Assembly (NCBI GenBank): GCA_018970605.1
Contig: JAGWWA010000014.1
Coordinates: forward strand, 1-36,505
Reading direction: 5' to 3'
Length of the DNA: 36,505 nucleotides
Source of the DNA: Planctomycetota bacterium
Lineage (GTDB): Bacteria; Planctomycetota; Planctomycetia; Pirellulales; UBA1268
The first letter of the stretch is position 1. The number at the start of each line of letters is the position of its first letter. The translations under genes were made by a program, and so were the position numbers. This document shows positions 23,126-29,630 of the stretch, piece by piece. The notes below the pieces were generated by a model. That model did no database searches. It was not told where the DNA came from and saw nothing but the letters and a program-made list of their open reading frames with translations.

Positions 23126-24889
23126 TCACCCCTTCTTCGCCATCAGTCGGCGGAGGTCGGCGAGCGACCGCGTGTTGGCGACATCGCCCTTCTCGAGGCC
23201 GCCGCGACGGGCCTGAAGCACGCCGCACCGCATCATGTCGAGGCCTCGGGTCGAGTGGGCGTCGGTCGAGATGACGAGCGGAACGCCCGCCGTGCGGGCT
23301 GCGGCCGCGTGGCGGTCATCGAGGTCGAGTCGCCACGGATTGGCATTGATCTCCAGGAATGTGCCGGTTCGGGCCGCCGCGTCGATCACGGCTGCCATGT
23401 CGACGTCGTAGGCGGGACGCCGATTGAGCAGTCGGCCAGTGGGATGGCCGATCACCCGAACGAATGGATTCTCGATCGCCTCGACGATCCGTGCCGTGAT
23501 CCGGTCGCGGGGTTGCTGCTGGCCGTAGTGCAGGCTGGCCACCACCCAGTCGGCGAGGGCGAGGACGTCGTCGGGCAGATCGAGCCCGCCCTTTTCGAGC
23601 ATGTCGACCTCGATTCCCTTGAGCACCGTGATCGGTGAATGGCCGTCGCTCGCGAGCGACTCATTGAGTCGGTCGATCTCGTCCCATTGTTTCAAGAGCC
23701 GCGTGCGGTCGAGGCCGCGTGCCATCGTCACTCGCTGGCCGTGATCGGTGATCGCCACGTACTCGAGTCCGCGGTCGATCGCCGCCCGGACCATGTCGGC
23801 GAGCGTGTCCTCGCCGTCGGTCGCGGTCGTGTGCATGTGGAGGTCGCCGCGGATGTCGGCCAGTTCGACGAGCGTCGGGAGCCGGCCGAGTTCCGCCCGT
23901 TCGATCTCGTCGCCGCCTTCGCGGAGTTCGGGCGGAATCCAAGGAAGCCCGACCGCCTCGTAGATGTCGGCCTCCGAACGCCCCGCGATCGCATCACCAC
24001 GGGCGGGAGGAGCGGCCGTGGAGAGGCGATGCACGCCGTATTCGTTGATCGTGAGGCCGCGGTCCCGGGCCCTGGATCGGAGCTTCACGTTGTGCTCCTT
24101 CGAGCCCGTGAAGTACTGCAGCGCCGCCCCGAACGACTCCTCTGCCACCACCCGGAGGTCGATCTGCATGTCTTGCGGACCGCGGATGCTCGTTTTCGTG
24201 TCGCCGCGCTGCAGCACGGCAGCCAGGCCCGGCCAGCGCTCGAGATGGTCCATCACGGCGGCGGCGGCATGACTGTCGACCACCACGTCGAGGTCGCCCA
24301 CCGTCTCGCGGCCCCGACGCCAACTTCCGGCTCCCTCGACCTGCCGCGCCTGCGGGCACGTCCGCATCCAGCCGAGGATGTCCTGGATGATGGCATCGGC
24401 GTCGTTCCAGAGCATCCGGGCGTGTGCCGGGTCTTTCGCGAAGGCGATGTTGTCGAGAATCGCCGCCTGCGTCTTGGCGCCAAAGCCCTTCACTCCCTCC
24501 ACCCGCTTCTCCCGGCAGGCCTGCTCGAGGGCTTCGAGCGAATCGATCCCCAGCGTGTCGACGAGCTGCTTCACCTTCTTTGGGCCCAGGCCCGGCACCC
24601 TCATCAGTTCAAAGGCGGCCGCGGGCACCTGAGTCTTGAGTTCCTCGAGCAGGGGCAGGCGGCCGGTGTCGAGGAGCACCTCGATCTTGTCGGCGAGGTC
24701 GTCGCCGATGCCCTCGAGGTCGGTCAGCGCGCGGTCTTCGTCGCTGCGGACAGTCGCCAGCGGCTCGACGAGCCCACCGATCGTGTGGGCCGCGTTCCGG
24801 TAGGCGCGAACGCGGAAGACGTTGCCGCCCTGATATTCGAGCAGGTCGGCGACGCGGTCGAAGACGGCGGCGATCTCGGAGTTGGTCAC
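23126..24889 (-). CDS. polX: DNA polymerase X with C-terminal PHP domain
   Basis: The 587-aa product is a bacterial-type PolX for gap-filling and repair synthesis. Order: an N-terminal 8-kDa-like helix-hairpin-helix region (LEGIGDDLADKI, VPGLGPKKV), a nucleotidyltransferase with GSWRRGRETVGDLDVV at residues 188-203 and a third Asp in MQIDLRVV, then a PHP domain from about residue 360. The PHP metal ligands are DLHMHTTATDG, AITDHGQ, VIGHPTGR and STDAHS, all intact, so 3'-5' exonuclease and AP-endonuclease activities are expected. I chose the GTG at 24889 because family members begin near VTNSEIAAVFD, with GGAG about 11 nt upstream; an ATG at 24973 would add 28 unconserved residues. It lies 102 nt downstream of the proline-rich protein gene on the same strand. 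Confidence 0.93.
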   Translation of the reverse strand: MTNSEIAAVFDRVADLLEYQGGNVFRVRAYRNAAHTIGGLVEPLATVRSDEDRALTDLEGIGDDLADKIEVLLDTGRLPLLEELKTQVPAAAFELMRVPGLGPKKVKQLVDTLGIDSLEALEQACREKRVEGVKGFGAKTQAAILDNIAFAKDPAHARMLWNDADAIIQDILGWMRTCPQARQVEGAGSWRRGRETVGDLDVVVDSHAAAAVMDHLERWPGLAAVLQRGDTKTSIRGPQDMQIDLRVVAEESFGAALQYFTGSKEHNVKLRSRARDRGLTINEYGVHRLSTAAPPARGDAIAGRSEADIYEAVGLPWIPPELREGGDEIERAELGRLPTLVELADIRGDLHMHTTATDGEDTLADMVRAAIDRGLEYVAITDHGQRVTMARGLDRTRLLKQWDEIDRLNESLASDGHSPITVLKGIEVDMLEKGGLDLPDDVLALADWVVASLHYGQQQPRDRITARIVEAIENPFVRVIGHPTGRLLNRRPAYDVDMAAVIDAAARTGTFLEINANPWRLDLDDRHAAAARTAGVPLVISTDAHSTRGLDMMRCGVLQARRGGLEKGDVANTRSLADLRRLMAKKG

Positions 24890-24991
24890 GATGCCGCTGC
24901 GCTCCCGGAGCCGGGCGGGGGACTGGTCCCGGCCACCGGAAGTGTCAGCGGAACGGCCGCCGGCGGCAAGCACCGCCGCCAGCGACTGGGA

Positions 24992-26158
24992 TCACTGCTG
25001 GAGTCGGGCCGGCAACGCGGCGGTCGGATAGCCGGGCCGCCGTCCGGCTGCAACCGGGGCGAGCATGGCAGGCTGCCACGACGTGGTGTGGCTGGTCGGC
25101 TCGAGCAGTCTCGGGAACGCGTTTGTCGAGGCCTTCGGTCCCTGGCCGGGGAGGACAGGCATGCCCTGAGGCGCCGCCGAGGGTGCCGGGACGGCGGCAG
25201 GAGCAGTCGCCCCGGGAACGCTGTAGCCATTCGTCGCCGCCGGGGACTGCGGCCAGGTGGTGCTGCCTGCCGGAGCAGGACTGGCGTATGGTGCGACGGC
25301 AGGCGTGGAGGTGGCCGCGGCAGCCGGGGCCGCTGGGGCAGCCGGGGCGGGGGCCGCTGGAGCGGGGGTCGCCTTCGGCAGTTCCGGAATCGGCTTCATC
25401 GACGGCGTTGGCGCGAGGACCGGGGGCTGCGTGGGCTGCGGTTGGATCGCCGCCTGTGGCTGCGCCGGCATCGCATATCCAGCCTGAGGGGAGATTGGCT
25501 GCTGATAGGTCTGCGGAACCGACGCCGGTGGCAGCGCCGGTGGCGAGCCCGGGACGAGTTGCGGCGGAATGTCGGCGCCGGCGGCACCCCATCCCTGCGG
25601 CGTCGTCTGAACGGGGGCGGCAAACGGGCTGGTGGCCGGAGCCGCCATCGCCGGGGCCGGAGCCGCCATGGCAGGCATGGCAGTGCCAGGCTGCGCGGCT
25701 GGATAAGCGCCGCCATACCCAGGTTGCATCTGCACGTACTTGGTCGTGGTGACGGCACGGTACTGCGTCACGGGCACGTTCACCGCCTGCTGAACGTACT
25801 GCGTGACCGGCTGCATGCACTCGCGGCTGCAGCCGGTGCAGGGATCGACCTCACAGGAAGGCTTGTAGGTGGTGACCGGCACGTTCTGATACTGCGTGCG
25901 GTAGGTGGTTTCGGGCACATAGCTGGTCTGCTGCACGGGAACCATCACCGGGGGCGGCGGCGCCGCGATCGGGGCAGCGACCGGCGCGACGATCGGCGCA
26001 GCCACGGGAGCGACCGCGTACACGGGAGGCTTCTTCATGCACGCGCCGCAGCCCGCGAATAGATCGCTGAAACAGCACTGCGCCCTGGCATCGAGGCCAC
26101 CCACCAACTGGCACCCGACTGCAGCCACGAGAGCCACCGACATCCGACGGATCGTCAT
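24992..26158 (-). CDS. Exported Pro/Ala-rich protein with YTV-like and Cys-rich segment
   Basis: The 388-aa protein begins with a signal peptide (about residues 1-27, ending GLDARA) and then a Cys-rich stretch CCFSDLFAGCGACM. Next comes a Pro/Ala/Val linker, then a tyrosine-threonine-valine-rich block (about residues 80-150) with repeated PVTxY units and the motif SCEVDPCTGCSRECMQPVTQYV. The rest is low-complexity Pro/Ala/Gln. The Cys and YxV repeats resemble the YTV-type wall proteins described from planctomycetes, which suggests a cell-surface structural role; this is inference. The ATG at 26158 is fixed by GGAGGAA about 7 nt upstream and by the signal peptide. Low complexity makes the C-terminal half hard to align. 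Confidence 0.8.
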   Translation of the reverse strand: MTIRRMSVALVAAVGCQLVGGLDARAQCCFSDLFAGCGACMKKPPVYAVAPVAAPIVAPVAAPIAAPPPPVMVPVQQTSYVPETTYRTQYQNVPVTTYKPSCEVDPCTGCSRECMQPVTQYVQQAVNVPVTQYRAVTTTKYVQMQPGYGGAYPAAQPGTAMPAMAAPAPAMAAPATSPFAAPVQTTPQGWGAAGADIPPQLVPGSPPALPPASVPQTYQQPISPQAGYAMPAQPQAAIQPQPTQPPVLAPTPSMKPIPELPKATPAPAAPAPAAPAAPAAAATSTPAVAPYASPAPAGSTTWPQSPAATNGYSVPGATAPAAVPAPSAAPQGMPVLPGQGPKASTNAFPRLLEPTSHTTSWQPAMLAPVAAGRRPGYPTAALPARLQQ

Positions 26159-26364
26159 CGCACGTTCCTCCGCTGGCCGCCGCTGCAGGAAAACGCCTGC
26201 AGAACCGACGGCAACACGCAAGCGTAGGTTCCGCGACTGGTGCGACGTGAAGAAAAAAAGGCGAATGGATCGTGAATTTCGCTTCGCGGCGCCTCACGAC
26301 CGCGGCCTTCGTCACGACCGCGATAACCGGCCCGTCGGGCTGCTGCTCGCCGCCGGACCGTGCT
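26159..26364. other. 5' flank of the exported-protein gene
   Basis: This is the gene-free part of the 422-nt stretch 26159-26580. It contains the GGAGGAA Shine-Dalgarno for the minus-strand gene at 26165-26171 and an A-rich patch at 26250-26259; no clear promoter hexamers were found. From 26365 onwards it becomes a repeat cluster. Confidence 0.5.
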
Positions 26365-26402
26365 TCGACCTCAGGAAGCCCAATCGCGTAAGCGATGGGG
26401 GC
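26365..26402 (+). repeat. REP-like repeat, copy B1
   Basis: A 38-nt unit whose last 25 nt (26378-26402) fold as GCCCAA, TCGC, loop GTAA, GCGA, TGGGG. It is identical over all 38 nt to the copy starting at 26424, 59 nt away. The same plan as copies A and C, with a different but complementary stem. Confidence 0.8.
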
Positions 26403-26423
26403 ACGCAGGCTCAGCTGCGACTC

Positions 26424-26461
26424 TCGACCTCAGGAAGCCCAATCGCGTAAGCGATGGGGGC
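26424..26461 (+). repeat. REP-like repeat, copy B2
   Basis: An exact 38-nt duplicate of copy B1, in the same orientation, with hairpin at 26437-26461. The 21 nt between the two units are unrelated to them. Confidence 0.8.
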
Positions 26462-26484
26462 CTCGTGGCGTTCACTGTAGGCTC

Positions 26485-26614
26485 GGGGCTGCCCATGCCC
26501 GTCGCCGGACGCTTGCTTCGGCCTTCCCGGCCTTCGCTCGCTCGATGCTGACTTCGCTCCGCCATCCATGGCTCCGCTCGTCAGCAACGCCGCCTCCCGG
26601 GCACGGGCAGCCCC
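26485..26614. mobile_element. MITE-like element, copy 2 (130 bp)
   Basis: Ends GGGGCTGCCCATGCCCG (26485-26501) and CGGGCACGGGCAGCCCC (26598-26614) are inverted with one mismatch and match the ends of copy 1. The right end lies inside the 3' end of the minus-strand ATPase gene and encodes its terminal GLPVPG residues and stop. The right end is also the first part of an 18-bp tandem array. Confidence 0.6.
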
Positions 26615-27369
26615 TCGCTCCCGGGCAGCCTCTCGCTCTCGGGCAGCCTCTCGCTCTCGGGCAGCCTCTCGCTCTCGGCCGCAGCAAGCCCGATCGCGGC
26701 AGCCATGGGGGCACGCGATCGCCGTCGCTCCTCGAAGCGGTCGTACAGGTCCGCCAGTGCGTCACGCACGTTGCCGTGCCGACGGCGAAACGCCTCCTCG
26801 ACGTCGGCGGCGGAAATAATGCCGCCGCAATCAGGAAGCCGTGAGACGACCGCCGCGACGACCGCCGGCGACGAGTCGCAGCGGGCGAGGACAGGTAAGC
26901 CGACTGGTCGATGGGCCGTGGCGACCACGGCCGCCCGTCGCCAACTCGCCAGAGCGGCGATCACGAGGCCACCGCCCCAAGGGAGTTGCTCCCAGCCGTC
27001 CACGGCGACGAGCTGCCCCGGACGGGCAGCGGCCACGGCCTTGATCGCCTGCCATGCGGAAGCCCGCGAGCGGACCTGCACGAACGATGTCGCGCGGCCG
27101 GCGGCCGCGGCGGCGGCGAGCAGTGCCCGGACCAGGGTGGTCTTGCCGCGTCCGTGGGGCCCCACGATCACCGAGCACCCGCAGCCAACGCGATCGATCA
27201 GAGGTCCTACGTCGAGCGGTCTGCCGCTGGCATCGAGGGGCGGGATGACGCCGGGCTTGGTGTATCGGGTTGCGAAGGGATTGGCCAAGGCTGGGCCGCG
27301 CGTGATTCGTGGCGGTTTCACAGCGGCAGCGGTGGTGGTCGTGGTGATCATGCTGTGTGTGGCGATCAC
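26581..27369 (-). CDS. Small P-loop NTPase with a repeat-derived C-terminus
   Basis: The 262-aa protein has Walker A GPHGRGKTT near residue 69, a Walker-B-like strand LVAVDGWEQLPW, and a following VVATAHRPVGLPVL that resembles a sensor strand. No transmembrane segment is present. I do not know a named family; similar ATPases with an NPFATRYTKPG opening exist, as I recall, in other planctomycetes. The GTG start at 27369 overlaps the previous stop as GTGA, so it is translationally coupled to the arrestin-like gene. From about residue 218 the sequence comes from repeats: a degenerate REP unit (MAAAIGLA), the ESERLP array and the inverted end GLPVPG. The native C-terminus has therefore probably been replaced or extended. 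It could be an AAA-like or ABC-like ATPase; its partner proteins upstream are the best clue. Confidence 0.75.
   Translation of the reverse strand: MIATHSMITTTTTAAAVKPPRITRGPALANPFATRYTKPGVIPPLDASGRPLDVGPLIDRVGCGCSVIVGPHGRGKTTLVRALLAAAAAAGRATSFVQVRSRASAWQAIKAVAAARPGQLVAVDGWEQLPWGGGLVIAALASWRRAAVVATAHRPVGLPVLARCDSSPAVVAAVVSRLPDCGGIISAADVEEAFRRRHGNVRDALADLYDRFEERRRSRAPMAAAIGLAAAESERLPESERLPESERLPGSEGLPVPGRRRC
26605..26676. repeat. Four 18-bp tandem units
   Basis: The unit GGGCAGCCTCTCGCTCTC occurs three times exactly (26623-26676), preceded by a variant copy (26605-26622) that overlaps the right end of MITE copy 2. Because 18 is a multiple of 3, the array reads through as the hexapeptide ESERLP on the minus strand. 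Confidence 0.9.
26686..26716 (+). repeat. Degenerate REP-like copy inside the ATPase gene
   Basis: Thirty-one nt align with copy B1 and its right flank (26376-26406) with four differences, including the ATGGGGGCACGC right side. Its stem no longer pairs well. It codes for part of the ATPase tail, so similarity by chance of coding sequence cannot be excluded. Confidence 0.5.
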
Positions 27370-27794
27370 AGATTCGCGGTCAGTGGGTGGGCGGGCGGGA
27401 GTTGGCCGACGGCGAACTCGTGCTCCGAGACGTAATCACGGCCGCTCTCGAAGAAGAATCGAATCCGAACGCACCAGCGGATCTTCACCACCACCCCTTC
27501 GTAGGAGAGGGGGCTGCGGGGCAGGCGGCAGGAGAACTGCCCCATCGGGGCGGTTGGCGGCAGCCGCTCCGGGGCGACGAGCCGCTCGAAAAAGTGCACG
27601 CCGAGATCTTCCTCCCCCTTTCCCTCGGTGAACCAGAGCACGGAATGCTCCACGGCCCGCGGTGGCTCATCCTCGAGGCCGTCCGCCTCGTAACGGACCT
27701 CGAGCGGGTCGAGAGGTTCGTAGTGGCGGTCGCTGTGCGAGAATATCACGGTCACGCGGGGCGAGGGCCGGAAGGTTTCGGCGCCGGTGCTCAT
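27366..27794 (-). CDS. Arrestin-like beta-sandwich protein, unnamed
   Basis: I do not recognise a named family for this 142-aa soluble protein. It is beta-rich, with the segments HSVLWFTEGKGEEDLGVHFFE and FSCRLPRSPLSYEGVVVKIRW. The second has the spacing of bacterial arrestin/Spo0M-type domains (phe-x-x-x-leu-pro, then pro-leu-ser-tyr-x-gly, then an aromatic-rich strand). The fold call is inference from pattern only. Its ATG overlaps the upstream DUF3592 stop (ATGA), and its TGA overlaps the downstream GTG (GTGA), so it sits in the middle of a tightly coupled three-gene unit. The upstream protein ends with a similar-looking domain, which suggests that the two may pair. Confidence 0.65.
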   Translation of the reverse strand: MSTGAETFRPSPRVTVIFSHSDRHYEPLDPLEVRYEADGLEDEPPRAVEHSVLWFTEGKGEEDLGVHFFERLVAPERLPPTAPMGQFSCRLPRSPLSYEGVVVKIRWCVRIRFFFESGRDYVSEHEFAVGQLPPAHPLTANL

Positions 27795-29128
27795 GGCACA
27801 GCCTCACGGCGAGGGTCGCCCTGTTCCGCGGCCGGCTCGGCCGGAAAAACGACAAGCGGAAAGGTGCGGACGAATCCAGGCCAGCCGGCGGGCTGACCGT
27901 GGACGGCGATGCTCCAACGAACCGCATTGTGCTCCGACGCGAATGAGTGCATCGCGTCGGGCGGAATCGTGAACGACTCCCGCGCCTCGAACCGCGCCCC
28001 CGGCGTGAGCTGGAGATCGCCCCACGTCCGGATGTCGCGTGCCCAGACGGTGATTCGGTCGGTGCGGGTGTCGGTGCCCTGCGTGAAGGTCGCCTGCTCT
28101 TCGAGTGCCAGGCACAGCCGCAACGACTCGAGCATGCCCGAGCCTCCCTGGGCGAGAAGCACCTCGTAGGTTCCGCCGGGCTGGAGTGGCTGGGCCGAGA
28201 TCTCGAGCTGCGTGGGGCCCACGGCCGTGGTGAGCAGCACCCGCCTGATGAACAGCACCAGGCCGGCGATGCCCACGGCGGCGAAGGGCACGAGCAGCGT
28301 GAGGAGAAGCCAGTCGATCTTCCCTTTCAGCAGGTCGATCACAGCCCCGACGCCGAGAACGGCCAGCACCGAGTTCCAGAGCAGCGCAAACAGCCCGAAG
28401 CCGAGGAGCGTCCAGTTCTCAGGGCTCTCGATCGGGAGCCGATAGGCGAGAACGGTGCCAGGTGAGTTGACGAGATCCTCGCAGGCCGGCACACCCGGAT
28501 GATCGGCCGCCTGACGCGGGCCGGCGGCGAGCGGGTCGAGGATGTCGGAAAAGCGGGAGGGGACCGCGCACCGCTCCTCGGACCGGCCCCACCGCCGGAT
28601 CGCGCGAGCCAGGCCCATGCCGCCAAACGAGACCAGCGCGCCGGGCAGCAGCAGTGTGAGCAGCCACATCCACCAGTTGTAGCCCCGCTGCAGCACGACC
28701 GTGGCGGGGGCCGAGGGGTCGTACCAGCCCGGAACGGTGTCGCCCAGTTTCCAGGCCGAGAGGGCCGCCACCGCGCGAGCGCGATCGCTCGTGGTGGTGC
28801 TTCGGGAGGGCGTGCTCCACGACTCCATCGTGCGGCCGGCCACGTCGTAGCGGACGCGGAGGCACGGCTGCCACGTGGAAGACCCGCCGCGGTCGGCGAC
28901 GGTGGTTCGCCGGGCCAAGCCTTTCCCCAGCACCGTGCAGTCGGTTGGGAGGAAGTGTTGGTTGATCCGCCACTCCGGCACCGCCACACCCGAGAGCAGC
29001 AGGCCCGCAAAGACGATCCCCGCGGTGAGCAGCGCTGCGTGAAACGCAGCGTCACCGAGCGACGCCCAGGCCTGGGAACCGGTCCGGCGATGGCCGCGCT
29101 TCTTGCCGAAAAACCGCGGGAATCTCAC
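27791..29128 (-). CDS. DUF3592-type membrane protein with arrestin-like C-terminal domain
   Basis: The 445-aa protein has a first membrane span (about residues 30-50), a soluble loop with CLRVRYDVAGRTMES and GDTVPGWYDPSAPATVVLQRG (typical of DUF3592, whose loop faces outside), a second span (about 152-172), then a second hydrophobic pair (about 243-305). The last ~130 residues form a beta-rich soluble domain containing FTIPPDAMHSFASEHNAV followed by RWSIAVHG, an arrestin-like pattern. It starts at GTG 29128 with GAGGAG about 8 nt upstream. It is 33 nt downstream of the alpha-CTD gene on the same strand and overlaps the next gene by 4 nt. The function is unknown. Confidence 0.7.
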   Translation of the reverse strand: MRFPRFFGKKRGHRRTGSQAWASLGDAAFHAALLTAGIVFAGLLLSGVAVPEWRINQHFLPTDCTVLGKGLARRTTVADRGGSSTWQPCLRVRYDVAGRTMESWSTPSRSTTTSDRARAVAALSAWKLGDTVPGWYDPSAPATVVLQRGYNWWMWLLTLLLPGALVSFGGMGLARAIRRWGRSEERCAVPSRFSDILDPLAAGPRQAADHPGVPACEDLVNSPGTVLAYRLPIESPENWTLLGFGLFALLWNSVLAVLGVGAVIDLLKGKIDWLLLTLLVPFAAVGIAGLVLFIRRVLLTTAVGPTQLEISAQPLQPGGTYEVLLAQGGSGMLESLRLCLALEEQATFTQGTDTRTDRITVWARDIRTWGDLQLTPGARFEARESFTIPPDAMHSFASEHNAVRWSIAVHGQPAGWPGFVRTFPLVVFPAEPAAEQGDPRREAVP

Positions 29129-29161
29129 GAGCGAACTCCTCGCCGCCTCGGCGGGAGCCGG

Positions 29162-29464
29162 TCAGGAACAGCGGGCCGCCGCCTCCGGCTGCCGGACGGC
29201 CAACTCGACCGAGGAGGACTGCATGCGGAAGAACCCGATCTTCTCGAGCGCCTTGTAGACCTCCTCGAGGGTCTTCTCACCAAAGTTCGAGATGGACAGC
29301 AGATCGGCACGCGTGCAGTTCAGCAGGTCGTGGACGGTGAAGATGCCCTTTTCCTCGAGGCAGTTCGTGGTGCGGACGGAAAGGCCGATCTCGGCCGTGC
29401 TCATCTCGAGCTTCTCGGCCATTTCGTCGGACTGCATCAGGTTTTTGTACGGCACTCGCGGCAT
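29162..29464 (-). CDS. Stand-alone RNA polymerase alpha-CTD-like protein
   Basis: This 100-aa protein consists of a short N-terminal segment and one alpha-C-terminal-domain fold (about residues 25-80). It has no N-terminal assembly domain. DNA-contact positions of E. coli alpha-CTD are kept: R265, N268 and C269 in VRTTNCLEEKGI; N294, G296 and K298 in SNFGEKTLEEV. It could bind UP-element-like minor grooves or transcription factors without joining RNA polymerase. The ATG at 29464 has GGGAGGG about 6 nt upstream. It lies 33 nt upstream of the DUF3592 gene and could head its operon. A helix-hairpin-helix protein of another class is the main alternative. Confidence 0.85.
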   Translation of the reverse strand: MPRVPYKNLMQSDEMAEKLEMSTAEIGLSVRTTNCLEEKGIFTVHDLLNCTRADLLSISNFGEKTLEEVYKALEKIGFFRMQSSSVELAVRQPEAAARCS

Positions 29465-29535
29465 GGGGTCCCTCCCGTGCGAATCGAGGTAGTGTGGAAC
29501 GACGACCGGGCGTGCACCCGGGCGAACAGGTGGGG

Positions 29536-29543
29536 AATATACT
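29536..29543. promoter_or_regulatory. Overlapping divergent -10-like boxes
   Basis: AATATACT is an AT-rich island in GC-rich surroundings. On the plus strand TATACT (29538-29543, 5/6) points to the helicase gene. On the minus strand TATATT (complement of 29536-29541, 5/6) points to the alpha-CTD gene. No good -35 hexamer is present for either. Confidence 0.3.
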
Positions 29544-29630
29544 CGACTCAGCCGAAAACCGGCTACATCGCTCCAGCCGGGCTGCCCATGCCGGCTTCCC
29601 ATTCCTGCCAGCTTTCGCCGTTCACCAGCC

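Noticed and set aside
22902-23216. Small ORF in the FGE-polX gap
   Set aside because: It spans the end of a palindromic repeat and the 3' end of polX, has an Arg-rich random composition, and has no Shine-Dalgarno.
23639-26062. Long plus-strand open frame opposite polX and the exported-protein gene
   Set aside because: It is the mirror of real minus-strand genes with good starts and motifs, and its own composition is Arg/Gly-rich filler.
26605-26676. Possible CRISPR array
   Set aside because: The 18-bp units are directly adjacent without spacers, so it is a simple tandem array, and no cas gene is present.
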